Notes: generated by a model from the letters alone, not told the origin. 64,000 nucleotides of DNA from Hydrogenophaga sp. (GCF_011390835.1 NZ_JAABRQ010000006.1:60625-124624); one strand, 5' to 3'; shown: positions 25,397 to 35,460, counted from the first letter of the stretch. A program made the numbers and translations.

Positions 25397-26785
25397 ATGA
25401 CCACCGTGCTGGACCCGGTGCGACTGGCCCAGGCGTCCAGCAGTGTGCTGGCGCTTGGTCAAGGCAGCGCTGCGCAACTGCAGGCGGTGCAGCAAGAGCG
25501 CTTGAGCGCCTTGCTCGCCCACGCTCGGGCAGGCTCCCGCCTGTACCGCGAGCGGCTGCAGGGCCTGCCCGACGACGCGTCTGCGCTGCTGGCGCTGGCG
25601 CCGGTGCACCGCGATGAGCTGATGCACCGCTTCGCCGACTGGGTGACCGACCCGGAAATCTCCCTGTCGGCGCTAAAGGCCTTCACCGCCGATCCGAGCC
25701 GCATCGGCGACCCTTTTCTCGGGCGTTACTTGGTGTGGGAGAGCTCAGGCACCAGCGGTGAACCGGGCATCTTTGTGCAGGACGCAGCGTCGCTGGCCGT
25801 GTACGACGCGCTGGAGACGTTTCGGCGGCGACCCGAAACCGGGTGGCGCCGCCTGCTGGACCCCATGGGCCTGGGTGAACGGCTGGCCTTTGTGGGGGCC
25901 ACCAACGGCCACTTCGCCAGCCAGGTCACCATCGAACGCCTGGCCCGGCTGCAGCCCTGGCGGGCATCGAGCATCCGCAGCTTTTCCATCCTTCAGCCTA
26001 TGGACAAATTGGTCGAGGCATTGAATACGTTTGCGCCCACCATCATCGCCAGCTACCCCACCGCCGCGCTGGTGCTCGCTGAACAGGCGCAGTGCGGCGC
26101 GCTGGGCGTTCCCCTCAGAGAAATCTGGACTGGTGGCGAAACTCTGGGCCAAGGTGCTCGCCAGCGCATTGAGCAGGCCTTTGGTGCTGAGCTGCGCAAC
26201 AGCTACGGCGCCTCGGAGTTTCTGGCCATGGGATGGGAGTGTGCCGAAGGCCGGCTGCACCTCAACACCGACTGGTTGTTGCTGGAGCCAGTGGACGAAC
26301 AAGGTCGCGCCGTGCCGCCCGGTCAGGTGTCGCACTCGGTGCTGCTCACCAACCTCGCCAATCATGTGCAACCCCTCATCCGCTATGCGCTGGGGGATCG
26401 CGTCAGCGTGCAGACTGCGCCCTGCGCCTGCGGGAGCTCGCTGCCGACGATTGAGGTGGTGGGACGGCATGACGACATCCTGCGGCTGCGTGCTCGCTCG
26501 GGACCGGTGGTGGCGTTGCTGCCGCTGGCGCTGTCGACCGTGATGGAAGAAGAAGCAGGTGTGTTCGACTTCCAGATCGTGCAACGCAACGACCATACGT
26601 TGCTGGTGCGACTGCCGGAGCAGGGTGCTGCAGGGCGGGCGACCCTGGCGCGCTGCAGGCGCGCGCTGCAGGCGTTTACGCGCGAGCAGGGCGCAGTGCC
26701 CATAACCGTGGTGGGCGAGCTGGGTCAGGCGGTGCCGCGGGGGCGCAGTGGAAAGGCGTGTCGGGTTGAGGTGCGCCGCAGCTGA
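25397..26785 (+). CDS. Phenylacetate-CoA ligase-like adenylate-forming enzyme
   Basis: A 462-residue member of the PaaK-like branch of adenylate-forming ligases. The phosphate-binding loop reads WESSGTSGEPGIFVQD (near residue 115). Adenine and acyl-site segments are IWTGGETLGQGAR, NSYGASEFLAMGWEC and LIRYALGDRVSV. The C-terminal lid ends PRGRSGKACRVEVRR with the conserved lysine. These enzymes activate an aryl or other carboxylate with ATP. No phenylacetate or other catabolic genes are adjacent, so the substrate is unknown. It converges on moeA with no gap. Confidence 0.8.
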   Translation: MTTVLDPVRLAQASSSVLALGQGSAAQLQAVQQERLSALLAHARAGSRLYRERLQGLPDDASALLALAPVHRDELMHRFADWVTDPEISLSALKAFTADPSRIGDPFLGRYLVWESSGTSGEPGIFVQDAASLAVYDALETFRRRPETGWRRLLDPMGLGERLAFVGATNGHFASQVTIERLARLQPWRASSIRSFSILQPMDKLVEALNTFAPTIIASYPTAALVLAEQAQCGALGVPLREIWTGGETLGQGARQRIEQAFGAELRNSYGASEFLAMGWECAEGRLHLNTDWLLLEPVDEQGRAVPPGQVSHSVLLTNLANHVQPLIRYALGDRVSVQTAPCACGSSLPTIEVVGRHDDILRLRARSGPVVALLPLALSTVMEEEAGVFDFQIVQRNDHTLLVRLPEQGAAGRATLARCRRALQAFTREQGAVPITVVGELGQAVPRGRSGKACRVEVRRS

Positions 26786-28063
26786 TCAGATCGCGCCATC
26801 GAACATCATCACGTCGACCACACCGCCCGCCGCCACATTTCCTTGCTCATGGTGCAGCACGATCAAGCCGTTGGCCTCGACCATGGACCGCAGCACGCCT
26901 GAGCCCTGGTTGCCGGTGGTGCGCACCTGCAGCTGTCCTTGTGCGTCGCGGGTGACGATGCCGCGCTGGTATTCGGTGCGTCCAGGTTTCTTGCGCAGTG
27001 GTTCGCTGCTGAGCGCCTGCAGCAGCAGCGGCTCGCTGCTGGTAGCACCCATCAGCCGCAGCAGGGCCGGGCGCACAAAGGCCAGGAAGGTGACCATGAC
27101 CGCGACCGGGTTGCCGGGCAGACCAAACAAGACGGCAGACCTCTGGTTTTCTGTGATGCTGCCGACAGCCATGGGGCGGCCTGGCCGCATGGCGATGCGC
27201 CAGAACACCACGTCGCCGAGTTGTTTCATCATGGCCTTTGTGTGGTCGGCTTCGCCCATGCTCACGCCGCCGCTGGTGATGATGGCGTCGGCCTGGGCGG
27301 CCGCATCGCGAAACGCGGCCTCCAGCGCCACCGGCTCGTCCTTGACCACACCCAGATCGATCACCTCGGCGCCGAGGCGACGTAGCAGGCCAAACACCGT
27401 ATAGCGGTTGCTGTCGAACACGGCGCCCTCGCGTGGCACATCGCCCAGGCTGAGAATCTCGTCGCCGGTGGAAAAGTACGCCACGCGGATGCGCCGAAAG
27501 ACCTGCACCCCGGGCAGGCCCAGGCTGGCGATCAGACCCAAAGCCGCCGGGCCCAGCCGCTGCCCGCGGCGCAGCGCCGGTTCACCGGCCATCAGGTCTT
27601 CGCCCGCAAATCGGCGGTTGTCACCGGCTTTGACCACTCCGGGCGGCACCACCACATCCTCACCCACGGTCTTCACGAACTCCAGCGGCACCACCGTGTC
27701 CAGGCCTGGCGGCATGATCGCGCCGGTCATGATCTTCAGGCACTCACCCGCGCCCACCGTGCCGGCCCAGGCCTTGCCGGCGTATGCAGTGCCAGCCACG
27801 CGCAGGGTCAGCGGCTGATCGGGCGACAGGGCCGCACTGTCAAACGCAAAGCCGTCCATGGCCGAGTTGTCGTGTGGCGGCACGCTGATGGGCGAAACCA
27901 CGTCCTGCGCGAGCACCCGATCGAGCGCATCGAACAGGCCCACGGTCTCGGCCTTGGTGACCGGCTCGACCAGGCGCGCCAGAAACTCATTTACCCGGTC
28001 GGCCGGCAAGGCCTTGGGGTCATAGCCCTGCAGTTCGGCCGCGATTTGCTCGATGGTCTTCAT
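26786..28063 (-). CDS. moeA: Molybdopterin molybdenumtransferase
   Basis: A 425-residue MoeA. It has PPHDNSAMDGFAFD near residue 62, the substrate-site motif TGAIMPPGLDTVVP, YFSTGDEILSLGD, TSGGVSMGEADHTK and a PGRPMAVGS segment with LFGLPGNPVAVMV. It inserts molybdate into adenylylated molybdopterin. It is the last gene of the leftward moaA-mobA-moeA group, 12 bases after mobA. Confidence 0.95.
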   Translation of the reverse strand: MKTIEQIAAELQGYDPKALPADRVNEFLARLVEPVTKAETVGLFDALDRVLAQDVVSPISVPPHDNSAMDGFAFDSAALSPDQPLTLRVAGTAYAGKAWAGTVGAGECLKIMTGAIMPPGLDTVVPLEFVKTVGEDVVVPPGVVKAGDNRRFAGEDLMAGEPALRRGQRLGPAALGLIASLGLPGVQVFRRIRVAYFSTGDEILSLGDVPREGAVFDSNRYTVFGLLRRLGAEVIDLGVVKDEPVALEAAFRDAAAQADAIITSGGVSMGEADHTKAMMKQLGDVVFWRIAMRPGRPMAVGSITENQRSAVLFGLPGNPVAVMVTFLAFVRPALLRLMGATSSEPLLLQALSSEPLRKKPGRTEYQRGIVTRDAQGQLQVRTTGNQGSGVLRSMVEANGLIVLHHEQGNVAAGGVVDVMMFDGAI

Positions 28064-28075
28064 GGGCTCAGCCTC

Positions 28076-28714
28076 TTAAGACTTCTCCAGCGCGTGCAGC
28101 TCGGCCAGGGTGTTGGTGTTGCAAAAGGCGCGCGGATCGTCGCCTGGGCGATCGAAGGGCACCAGCACTGTCTTGTGTTGCTCGGTCCAGCGATCGATCT
28201 TGCGTCCGCCGCTTTGTGTGAACGCCACCAGGCTTTCCAGCAGGTGCACGCGCATCAGGCAGAACACCGGTTGCGCCCGCAGCTGTCCGTCTTCCTCCCG
28301 CGCCGCTGCCATGGCGATCTCGGTGGTGTCGTCATCGAACGCGGCGGCCAGGCGACTGGCCAGGTCCATGGGGAACAAGGGAGTGTCACAAGGCACCGTG
28401 AGCAGGTAAGGCGTTTCGCAGCGCTCCAGCCCGGTCATAAAGCCGGCCAGCGGGCCGGCGTAGTCGCTCAGCGTGTCCGGCCAAACCGGCGCACCAAAGG
28501 CCTCATAGGCGGCCAGGTTGCGGTTGGCGTTGAGCATCAGCTCACCGATGTGCCTGCCTTCCTGCATCTGCAGGCGCAACACGGTGTGCAGCGCCAGCGG
28601 CGTGCCGTTGAAGTTCTGCAGGCCTTTGTCGACACCGCCCATGCGCGAGCCCCGACCGCCGGCCAGCACCATGGCTGTGATTTCAGATGGTTGGATCAAA
28701 AGTGATTTCCTCAA
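28076..28714 (-). CDS. mobA: Molybdenum cofactor guanylyltransferase
   Basis: A 212-residue nucleotidyltransferase starting near [22 protein letters not shown], the MobA nucleotide-binding loop with its conserved lysine. Further motifs are [20 protein letters not shown] and [11 protein letters not shown], with the catalytic Asp. It forms the bis-guanylyl molybdenum cofactor used by DMSO-reductase-family enzymes such as nitrate reductase. It is probably co-transcribed with moeA. Confidence 0.95.
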   Translation of the reverse strand: MRKSLLIQPSEITAMVLAGGRGSRMGGVDKGLQNFNGTPLALHTVLRLQMQEGRHIGELMLNANRNLAAYEAFGAPVWPDTLSDYAGPLAGFMTGLERCETPYLLTVPCDTPLFPMDLASRLAAAFDDDTTEIAMAAAREEDGQLRAQPVFCLMRVHLLESLVAFTQSGGRKIDRWTEQHKTVLVPFDRPGDDPRAFCNTNTLAELHALEKS

Positions 28715-28764
28715 AGTGAAGTGTCCTGCTCAGCACAAGCCGTGGAACCGGCTTTGCCGTGCCA

Positions 28765-28816
28765 CAGGCTTGGCCCCCTGGGGGGTGATGGCGAAGCCGG
28801 CGCAGGGGGGGGCGCT
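28765..28816. repeat. G+C-rich palindromic repeat between mobA and moaA
   Basis: Clustered C and G runs (GGCCCCCTGGGGGG, then GCAGGGGGGGGCGC and CACCCCCC) fill this gap. They resemble repeats at 33013, 36935, 55640 and 56600. The segment can fold into a strong hairpin. Confidence 0.5.
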
Positions 28817-28819
28817 TGT

Positions 28820-29938
28820 TCACCCCCCGATGTAGCTCATCTCGACCCGCCGCTTGCCGTCACTGGCCGCATCGGGCGGTAGGCTGGCGCGCAATTCGGA
28901 GTAGCGGTCGCTTCGGCCTTGCCAGATGCCGGCGATGGCGCTGGCCAGTTGTTCGTCGGTAGTGTTGCCGCGCACCAGTGGCTTGAGGTCGTGCCCCTCG
29001 CTGGCGAACAAGCACAGATAGAGTTTGCCTTCGGTGGACAGGCGTGCGCGGTTGCAGTCGCGGCAGAACGCCTGGGTCACGCTGCTGATCACGCCGATTT
29101 CACCCGATCCGTCGGCATAGCCCCAGCGCTCGGCGGTTTCACCTGGCGCTGCCGCGTCAAGCTGCACCAGCGGCAGCTCGCGCTGGATGTGCGCCACGAC
29201 CTCGGCGCTCGGCAGCACCTCGTCCATGCGCCACCCGTTGGTGGCGCCCACGTCCATGTATTCGATGAAGCGCAGCACCACACCCGTACCCTTGAAGTGC
29301 CTCGCCATGGGCAAAATTTCGTGGTCGTTGGTGCCGCGCTTGACGACCATGTTGACCTTGATCGGTCCCAAACCTGCCGCCTGCGCAGCCTCGATCCCGC
29401 GCAGCACGTCCTGAACCGGGAAGTCGACGTCGTTCATGGCGCGAAAAACCGTGTCGTCCAGGCCGTCCAGGCTGACTGTCACGCGTTGCAGACCGGCATC
29501 TTTGAGTGCCTGCGCCTTGCGCTCCAGCAGCGAACCGTTCGTGGTGAGCGTGATGTCCAGCGGCTGGCCCTCTACCGTGCGCAGATCGGCGAGCTGGCCA
29601 ATCAGCACTTCGATGTGCTTGCGCAGCAGGGGCTCGCCGCCGGTGAGGCGGATTTTTTGCACGCCGTGAGCGACGAACTGGCGCGCAACGCGGGTGATTT
29701 CCTCGAAGCTCAGCAGCGCGCTGTGAGGCAGGTAGGGGTAGTCCTTGTCGAACACCTCTTTTGGCATGCAGTAGCTGCAGCGGAAATTGCAGCGGTCGGT
29801 CACGCTGATACGCAGATCGCGCAACGGCCGGCCCAAGGCATCGCCCAGTAGGCCGGTGGCCGGGACGACTTGGGTGGGCAAGTTGATGGCGCGCGAGCGG
29901 CTGCGCTGGTCGACCAGGGGAATCACGCGTTCGGACAT
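28820..29938 (-). CDS. moaA: GTP 3',8-cyclase (radical SAM)
   Basis: A 372-residue MoaA. The radical-SAM cluster motif is CNFRCSYC (near residue 50). [17 protein letters not shown] is the SAM-binding segment. The second C-terminal cluster is in [21 protein letters not shown], and the protein ends with the functionally important Gly-Gly (SYIGG). It performs the first step of molybdopterin synthesis from GTP. A repeat-bearing gap of about 105 bases separates it from mobA. Confidence 0.97.
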   Translation of the reverse strand: MSERVIPLVDQRSRSRAINLPTQVVPATGLLGDALGRPLRDLRISVTDRCNFRCSYCMPKEVFDKDYPYLPHSALLSFEEITRVARQFVAHGVQKIRLTGGEPLLRKHIEVLIGQLADLRTVEGQPLDITLTTNGSLLERKAQALKDAGLQRVTVSLDGLDDTVFRAMNDVDFPVQDVLRGIEAAQAAGLGPIKVNMVVKRGTNDHEILPMARHFKGTGVVLRFIEYMDVGATNGWRMDEVLPSAEVVAHIQRELPLVQLDAAAPGETAERWGYADGSGEIGVISSVTQAFCRDCNRARLSTEGKLYLCLFASEGHDLKPLVRGNTTDEQLASAIAGIWQGRSDRYSELRASLPPDAASDGKRRVEMSYIGG

Positions 29939-29998
29939 GACCCGATTATGGGCGACGGCGTGCTCTCTGCTCGCTGGCGAGCCCTTCGGACCTTGGGG

Positions 29999-30820
29999 TC
30001 ATGCGGTGCCGACGCGGGTGAACAGGGCGGTGTTCTGCGCCAGCCACTCGGCCGACAGGTTACTGTGCTGCTGGCTAGGGTGGAAGTCCGGGCGGAAATA
30101 GGCGCGCCAGGGCTGGAAGCTGAGACGCAGGAGCCCTTTGCTACCCATCATGTGCCGCACCGCGCTCGACCAGGTGCCCCATTGCCAGAGCGTGCCGTCG
30201 CGCCGAAGGTTGTCGACCGTCTGGCGCAGGGTATCGGTCAGGAAAATCAGGGTAACCCGGCGCATCCAGGTCTTTCGCCACGAGTGACTGCCGCCCAGCG
30301 CTTGGTAAAGGTCGAAGGCGGTGCATTTGTGCTCGGACTCTTCGGCGCTGTGCCACAGCCACAAGGCTTTGAGGCGCGGTTCGCAGCCATCCAGTACCTC
30401 GGTATGGGACAACAGCCATTCGGCAAACAGAGCCGTGAAGTGTTCGTTGGCGGCCGTGATGGCCAGGGCGTGACGCGCGTCGCTGCCTTCGACCAGCTTT
30501 AAGCGCTCGCGGGCTCGCGGTTCCCAGGCATTGACCAGGCCATGCTGCTCGATTTGTGCGTTGAACAGGCTGTGGATGCGTCGGTGCGTGGCCTCCTGGC
30601 CGACAAACCCCTGCATTTCAGCCTGCCAGCGTGGCTGCTGATCGGCCGGCAGGGCTTTAAAGCCGTTGCGTACCGCGTCGATGAAAAACTGTTCACCGAG
30701 CGGAAAACTCATGGACAGCGCGTTGAACCAAGCGGTAAGAAAGGCATCTCCGCCGCACCAGTGGCGGCCCACAGGTTGCTCCAGATCGATCAGCAGGCGG
30801 CGCACGACAAGTTCACTCAT
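29999..30820 (-). CDS. Predicted metal-dependent hydrolase (PF10118-like)
   Basis: About 273 residues. Motifs include ALSMSFPLGEQFFIDAVRNG, FVGQEATHRRIHSLFN and LWLWHSAEESEHKCTAFDLYQ. The repeated ExxH-type residues suggest a ferritin-like di-metal helical bundle. The family is annotated as predicted metal-dependent hydrolases and has no firmly known substrate. The start MSELVV at 30820 is chosen; MFPMSELVV at 30829 is equally possible. It is leftward, like the moa genes, and sits about 60 bases upstream of moaA. Confidence 0.75.
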   Translation of the reverse strand: MSELVVRRLLIDLEQPVGRHWCGGDAFLTAWFNALSMSFPLGEQFFIDAVRNGFKALPADQQPRWQAEMQGFVGQEATHRRIHSLFNAQIEQHGLVNAWEPRARERLKLVEGSDARHALAITAANEHFTALFAEWLLSHTEVLDGCEPRLKALWLWHSAEESEHKCTAFDLYQALGGSHSWRKTWMRRVTLIFLTDTLRQTVDNLRRDGTLWQWGTWSSAVRHMMGSKGLLRLSFQPWRAYFRPDFHPSQQHSNLSAEWLAQNTALFTRVGTA

Positions 30821-30868
30821 AGGAAACATGTTCGCACAGCACGCGCCTAGATCAAGCACTCGCCCAGC

Positions 30869-30892
30869 AAAAAGGCCCGCATTTGCGGGCCT
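30869..30892 (-). terminator. Rho-independent terminator of hppA
   Basis: On the minus strand GGCCCGC and GCGGGCC form a stem with a four-base loop, followed by a run of T. It lies 33 bases after the hppA stop. Confidence 0.8.
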
Positions 30893-30924
30893 CTTCTGTC
30901 GTCTGCGCGACGGATCCCATGCTG

Positions 30925-32988
30925 TCAGGCTGCCAGCGGCAGGATGGGCACGATGAGCAGGGCCACGATGTTGATGATCTTGATCAGCGGGTTGATGGCT
31001 GGACCAGCCGTGTCCTTGTAGGGGTCGCCTACCGTGTCACCGGTCACCGCGGCCTTGTGAGCTTCGCTGCCCTTGCCGCCGTGGTGGCCGTCCTCAATGT
31101 ACTTCTTCGCGTTGTCCCAGGCGCCGCCACCTGTGCACATCGAGATCGCCACGAACAGGCCGGTCACGATCGTGCCCATGAGCAGGCCGCCGAGGGCCTT
31201 GGGGCCCAGGAAAACGCCGACCAGGATCGGCACCACCACCGGCAGCAGACTGGGGATCACCATTTCCTTGATGGCAGCTGTGGTCAGCATGTCAACCGCG
31301 CGGCCGTACTCGGGCTTGGCCGTGCCTTCCATGATGCCGGGGATCTCCTTGAACTGGCGGCGCACCTCCACCACCACCGCGCCCGCAGCGCGACCCACGG
31401 CCTCCATCGCCATGGCACCGAACAGGTAAGGAATCAGGCCACCGATGAAGAGGCCGATGATGACCATCGGGTCGCTCAGGTCGAAACGCACCTGGTGACC
31501 GTAGGTTTCCAGCTTGTGGGTGTAGTCGGCAAAGAGGACCAGCGCAGCGAGGCCAGCCGAGCCGATGGCATAGCCCTTGGTCACCGCCTTGGTGGTGTTG
31601 CCTACCGCGTCTAGCGGATCGGTAATGTCGCGCACGCTGCTGGGCAGTTCGGCCATTTCAGCGATGCCACCGGCGTTGTCGGTGATGGGGCCATAAGCGT
31701 CAAGCGCTACCACGATGCCCGCCATGCTCAACATGGCCGTGGCGGCCACGGCGATGCCGTACAGACCGGCCAAAGTGTAGGCGGCGATGATGGCCACGCA
31801 GACGAACAGCACGGGCCAGGCGGTCGAGCGCATGGACACGCCGAGGCCGGCAATGATGTTGGTGCCGTGGCCGGTGGTGGAGGCCTGGGCGATGTGCTTC
31901 ACCGGGGAGTACTGGGTGCCGGTGTAGAACTCGGTGATCCAGACCAGGGCAGCGGTCAGCACCAGGCCCACGGCGCACGAACCCCAAAGGCGCAGCTGGC
32001 TGCCGGTGGCGGTGATCGCGTTGTCCGGCATGATCCAGGCGGTGACGAACCAGAAGGCGATGAGCGACAACACGCCAGCAATGGCCAGGCCTTTGTAGAG
32101 CGCCGGCATCACGTTCTTCATGCCCGGGCTGGCCTTGACGAAGGTACAGCCGACGATGGAGGCCAGGATCGACACAGCACCCAGCACCAGCGGATACAGC
32201 ACCGCGTTCATCGGTGCGGCGGCGACCATCAGGGCGCCCAGCACCATGGTGGCGATCAGCGTCACGGCGTAGGTCTCGAACAGGTCGGCGGCCATGCCCG
32301 CGCAGTCACCCACGTTGTCGCCCACGTTGTCGGCGATCACCGCCGGGTTGCGGGGGTCGTCTTCGGGAATGCCAGCTTCTACCTTGCCCACGAGATCGGC
32401 TCCGACGTCGGCGCCCTTGGTGAAGATGCCGCCGCCCAGACGCGCAAAGATGGAGATCAGCGAAGAGCCGAAGGCGAAGCCGATCAACGGATTCAGCAGT
32501 TTGGCGAGGTTCTGGTCGGGGGTGAAATTGCCGTTGCCCACCAGGAACCAGAAGAAGCCGGCCACGCCCAACAGGCCCAGACCGACCACCAGCATGCCGG
32601 TGATGGCGCCGCCGCGGAACGCCACATCGAGCGCCGGGCCGATGCCTTTGGTCGCGGCCTGAGCGGTGCGCACGTTGGCGCGCACCGAGATGTTCATGCC
32701 GATGAAGCCACAGGCGCCCGAGAGCACTGCGCCGAGCACGAAGCCGATGGCGGTCACGGTGTCGAGGAATGCCCCGATCAATACGGCAAGGATCACGCCC
32801 ACCAGCGAGATGGTCTTGTACTGTCGAGCCAGGTAGGCCGCGGCACCGGTTTGAATCGCTCCGGCGATTTCCTGCATCCGGGCGTTGCCCGCGTCCTGGG
32901 AAAGGATCCAGCTGCGGGACCAGAAGCCGTAGATCACCGCCACCAGACCACACACCAGCGCAAATATCAGCGCACTTTGACCAACCAT
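30925..32988 (-). CDS. hppA: K+-independent proton-translocating membrane pyrophosphatase
   Basis: A 687-residue polytopic membrane protein with about 16 hydrophobic spans. Acidic PPi/Mg sites are seen in [37 protein letters not shown] and [12 protein letters not shown]. The motif [10 protein letters not shown] carries Lys at the position that distinguishes potassium-independent H+-PPases. It couples PPi hydrolysis to proton export. The start at 32988 follows a CAGGAG ribosome site; the longer upstream frame has none. It is divergent from the soluble pyrophosphatase gene ppa. Confidence 0.95.
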   Translation of the reverse strand: MVGQSALIFALVCGLVAVIYGFWSRSWILSQDAGNARMQEIAGAIQTGAAAYLARQYKTISLVGVILAVLIGAFLDTVTAIGFVLGAVLSGACGFIGMNISVRANVRTAQAATKGIGPALDVAFRGGAITGMLVVGLGLLGVAGFFWFLVGNGNFTPDQNLAKLLNPLIGFAFGSSLISIFARLGGGIFTKGADVGADLVGKVEAGIPEDDPRNPAVIADNVGDNVGDCAGMAADLFETYAVTLIATMVLGALMVAAAPMNAVLYPLVLGAVSILASIVGCTFVKASPGMKNVMPALYKGLAIAGVLSLIAFWFVTAWIMPDNAITATGSQLRLWGSCAVGLVLTAALVWITEFYTGTQYSPVKHIAQASTTGHGTNIIAGLGVSMRSTAWPVLFVCVAIIAAYTLAGLYGIAVAATAMLSMAGIVVALDAYGPITDNAGGIAEMAELPSSVRDITDPLDAVGNTTKAVTKGYAIGSAGLAALVLFADYTHKLETYGHQVRFDLSDPMVIIGLFIGGLIPYLFGAMAMEAVGRAAGAVVVEVRRQFKEIPGIMEGTAKPEYGRAVDMLTTAAIKEMVIPSLLPVVVPILVGVFLGPKALGGLLMGTIVTGLFVAISMCTGGGAWDNAKKYIEDGHHGGKGSEAHKAAVTGDTVGDPYKDTAGPAINPLIKIINIVALLIVPILPLAA

Positions 32989-33285
32989 ATTTTTCTCCTG
33001 CTCGTTTGGACTTGGAGGGGGCAACGCCTCCGGGGCTGCCCCCGCTGCGTTGCTTCCTCGTCTCCGTTTGCAGCACTTTTGATAGCAGCTGAGCAGGGCG
33101 ATTGGCCAACACAGCGAATTTAGCTGCATTCGCACGCGCCCCGCAATGCTCTGGCGAAAGAAGTAAGGCAGGAATCAGTAAAATCAGGGTAAATCCTAGG
33201 CTGTGCGCAGCAGCTGATCGACCCGTCGGGCTCGCGCGCCATGCGCGGGCGCAGCCTTCGTTTCCAACCAACCTCCGAAAACAGC
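32989..33285. promoter_or_regulatory. Divergent hppA-ppa promoter region
   Basis: These 297 bases hold no gene. A G+C-rich repeat (about 33013-33050: GGAGGGGG, GCCTCCGGGG, GCCCCCGC) lies near hppA. An A-rich stretch, AGTAAAATCAGGGTAAATCC near 33178-33197, probably holds the ppa promoter, but no clean hexamers are evident. Confidence 0.4.
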
Positions 33286-33822
33286 ATGTCTCTCGACAAC
33301 GTGACCCCTGGCAAGAATGTCCCCGATTCGTTCAATGTGGTCATCGAAATCCCGATGAACGCCGATCCGATCAAGTACGAGGTGGACAAGGAAACCGGCG
33401 CCATCTTTGTCGACCGCTTCATGAGCACGGCCATGCACTACCCGACCAACTACGGCTATGTGCCCAAGACGCTGTCAGGTGATGGCGATCCGGTGGATGT
33501 GCTGGTGATCACGCCCGTGCCGCTGATCCCTGGCGTGGTTGTGCCATGCCGTGCCATCGGCATCCTGATGATGGAAGACGAAGCCGGCGTGGACGGCAAG
33601 GTGCTGGCCGTGCCGATCGACAAGATCCTGTCCCTCTACACCCAGTGGCAGAAGCCCGCCGACCTCAACCCGATGCGGCTCAACACCATCCAGCATTTCT
33701 TTGAACATTACAAAGACCTGGAGCCTGGCAAATGGGTCAAGATCCTGGGCTGGGAAGGCCCTGAGGCGGCGCACAAGGAAATCCTGGACGGCGTGGCGAA
33801 CTACCAAAAAGAAGCCCAGTAA
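33286..33822 (+). CDS. ppa: Soluble inorganic pyrophosphatase (family I)
   Basis: A 178-residue enzyme with family I motifs: [32 protein letters not shown] and the signature [10 protein letters not shown], then [19 protein letters not shown] sequence ([11 protein letters not shown]). It hydrolyses PPi in the cytoplasm. MSLDNV at 33286 is the conserved start. It is transcribed away from hppA, so both PPi-consuming enzymes share one control region. A strong terminator follows. Confidence 0.97.
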   Translation: MSLDNVTPGKNVPDSFNVVIEIPMNADPIKYEVDKETGAIFVDRFMSTAMHYPTNYGYVPKTLSGDGDPVDVLVITPVPLIPGVVVPCRAIGILMMEDEAGVDGKVLAVPIDKILSLYTQWQKPADLNPMRLNTIQHFFEHYKDLEPGKWVKILGWEGPEAAHKEILDGVANYQKEAQ

Positions 33823-33866
33823 CCGAGCCGAGTTCTCTTCGGCGCAAGCCGTTGAGGCAAAAACAT

Positions 33867-33901
33867 AAAAAGGCCTGTGCGGGCAACCGCACAGGCCTTT
33901 T
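33867..33901. terminator. Bidirectional terminator between ppa and the bactofilin operon
   Basis: A 12-base perfect stem (AGGCCTGTGCGG with CCGCACAGGCCT) and a GCAA loop are flanked by AAAA and TTTT, so it can act on both strands. It separates ppa from the convergent bactofilin genes. Confidence 0.9.
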
Positions 33902-33917
33902 GCTTTGAGATGATGGC

Positions 33918-34322
33918 TCAGTTCGAGGGTGCGTCAATGTCGCCGCGGTACTCGATCTTGCCGCGCACGCGGGCGCGTGGATGCATGTCGATCAGCTCGT
34001 CGTAGCTGGCGTCGCCGATCAGCGTGGCCGAGCCAGTGATCTCCAGCGCTTTGCGCGCGATCACGGTACCGATCACCTTGCCCTCGATGAATACATGGTC
34101 GGCTTCCAGCCGGGTGTTTTCGATCACGCCGGTTGCTCCAACATGGATGGTGCCGCCGGTCTCGAAGGTGATGTTGCCCTTGAGCTGGCCATCGACCTTG
34201 ATGCCCTGGTCCCGCGTGGTGTGGAAATTGCCGTCGAACACCGCGCCTTCGGCGATCAGGCTGGTGACGGCGCTCAGGCGCTCGGCGGGCACGAGGCGTG
34301 TGCTGGCGGGGGGGTGGCTCAT
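33918..34322 (-). CDS. Bactofilin family cytoskeletal protein
   Basis: A 134-residue protein with the right-handed beta-helix repeats of bactofilins: VFDGNFHTTRDQGIKVDG, LKGNITFETGGTIHVG, VIENTRLEADHVFIEG and VIGTVIARKALEITG. It has disordered N- and C-terminal tails and no membrane span. Bactofilins polymerise without nucleotide and scaffold envelope or division proteins. It is the last gene of a five-gene operon with two other bactofilins. Confidence 0.9.
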   Translation of the reverse strand: MSHPPASTRLVPAERLSAVTSLIAEGAVFDGNFHTTRDQGIKVDGQLKGNITFETGGTIHVGATGVIENTRLEADHVFIEGKVIGTVIARKALEITGSATLIGDASYDELIDMHPRARVRGKIEYRGDIDAPSN

Positions 34323-34326
34323 GGGT

Positions 34327-34839
34327 TCAAGGCTCCTTGCTGTGTAACCAGTTTTCGGGCATGAGGATTGGGACGAGCAGGACGTCTTCCTCGGAGGGCA
34401 ATGGGCTGGCTGGTGGCGCTATCTGCGGCGCCGCCCAGCGGCTGTCCAAGCGCAGCACCAGGGCGTCCTGGTCGGGTCGTCCCAGCTCGAGCGGCTCGCC
34501 TTCGGCCGTGAGTTGAGGATCGGGCGCCATGGGCGCCGGGCGGGTGGGCTGAAGTGGTGCAGGCGACGCGGTCTGCGAGGCGGCTGGCGCCAGCTGGCGA
34601 GCAAGCAAACGGTTGGCCTCGGGCATCAGCCAGGTAACCAGCCACGCCGCGCTGCCCAGCACCACGGCAGAGGGAAGCAGGTAGCGCCACCATGCCCACA
34701 CCAGCCAGCGCCAGGCGAGGCGACGGCGTGCGACCTGGCGATCGCGCACCCAGCTGGCCTGCAGCGTGGCCACGCGCAACGCTTCGGCAGAAGGCGCCGG
34801 CTGCGATTGGGTGGAAGAGGCGGCTTGTGGCCACAGCAT
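34327..34839 (-). CDS. Single-span membrane protein of the bactofilin cluster
   Basis: A 170-residue protein. Residues 1-45 are cytoplasmic-looking and basic (RDRQVARRRLAWRW). One clear transmembrane helix follows (YLLPSAVVLGSAAWLVTWL, about 52-72). A Pro/Ala-rich exported part ends in VLLVPILMPENW. I do not recognise a family. It lies 4 bases from one bactofilin gene and 18 from another. Anchoring the bactofilin polymer to the inner membrane is a reasonable guess. Confidence 0.7.
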   Translation of the reverse strand: MLWPQAASSTQSQPAPSAEALRVATLQASWVRDRQVARRRLAWRWLVWAWWRYLLPSAVVLGSAAWLVTWLMPEANRLLARQLAPAASQTASPAPLQPTRPAPMAPDPQLTAEGEPLELGRPDQDALVLRLDSRWAAPQIAPPASPLPSEEDVLLVPILMPENWLHSKEP

Positions 34840-34857
34840 GGATGTCCGTCAGAGGCG

Positions 34858-35439
34858 TCAGACGTTGGACTTTTGACTGGGCGCCACACGCTCTAGCGTG
34901 GCGTTCAGGCTGGCACCATTGACCTGGATGCGGCCGTAGCGCACCAGCCCGTGCACATCGGCCGTGTCGTGCAGCGACACCTCGCCTTGTCCCGAATCCA
35001 GAATGCCTTCGGTGTGACCCATGACGGAAATCTTGTGGGCCGTGATGTCACCTTTTACGCGGCCGGTTTCGGTCACCACGACGCTGGTCAGCGTGTCGTT
35101 GGCCTGCTGGAGGTTGCCGTCCACCTGACCCGCGACACTGAACGGGCCGCGCAGGATGGCGTTGCCCACGAAATGCATGCCGTCGGCCAGCAGGCTGCGG
35201 GGCTGTCCGCTCTCACCGTCCACGTTGAGCTGCGGGCTGCCGAGCACCGGCATCTGCGCTGCGAGCGACGTTGGCATGGCCGTGCCCACGTCAACCGACA
35301 GCCCACCACCTGTGTTGGAGTCGGTCTGGTTGTTCATGCCATCGTTGGCGTCCGAGGGGTTGGTGATGTCGTTGTTGTCTTGTTGGTCCATGGCCTCATC
35401 CAAGTGGCGGTCGGGTTGCTGGTAACGGGTGGATTTCAT
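34858..35439 (-). CDS. Bactofilin-like protein with acidic Asn/Asp-rich N-terminus
   Basis: A 193-residue protein. Residues 1-60 are low-complexity (QDNNDITNPSDANDGMNNQ). The bactofilin-type beta-helix follows: MHFVGNAILRGPFSVAGQVDG, TSVVVTETGRVKGDITAHK, ISVMGHTEGILDSGQGEVSL-like repeats, and ADVHGLVRYGRIQVNG. The start at 35439 is used; MDQQDN at 35391 is an alternative. It is the middle gene of the bactofilin operon. Confidence 0.82.
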   Translation of the reverse strand: MKSTRYQQPDRHLDEAMDQQDNNDITNPSDANDGMNNQTDSNTGGGLSVDVGTAMPTSLAAQMPVLGSPQLNVDGESGQPRSLLADGMHFVGNAILRGPFSVAGQVDGNLQQANDTLTSVVVTETGRVKGDITAHKISVMGHTEGILDSGQGEVSLHDTADVHGLVRYGRIQVNGASLNATLERVAPSQKSNV

Positions 35440-35460
35440 GGCTTGCGGCGCTACTGGCGT

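Noticed and set aside
31867..33123. Open frame of 418 codons antisense to hppA
   Set aside because: Composition is His/Gly/Gln-rich as expected for the complement of a membrane protein gene; hppA on the other strand is unambiguous.
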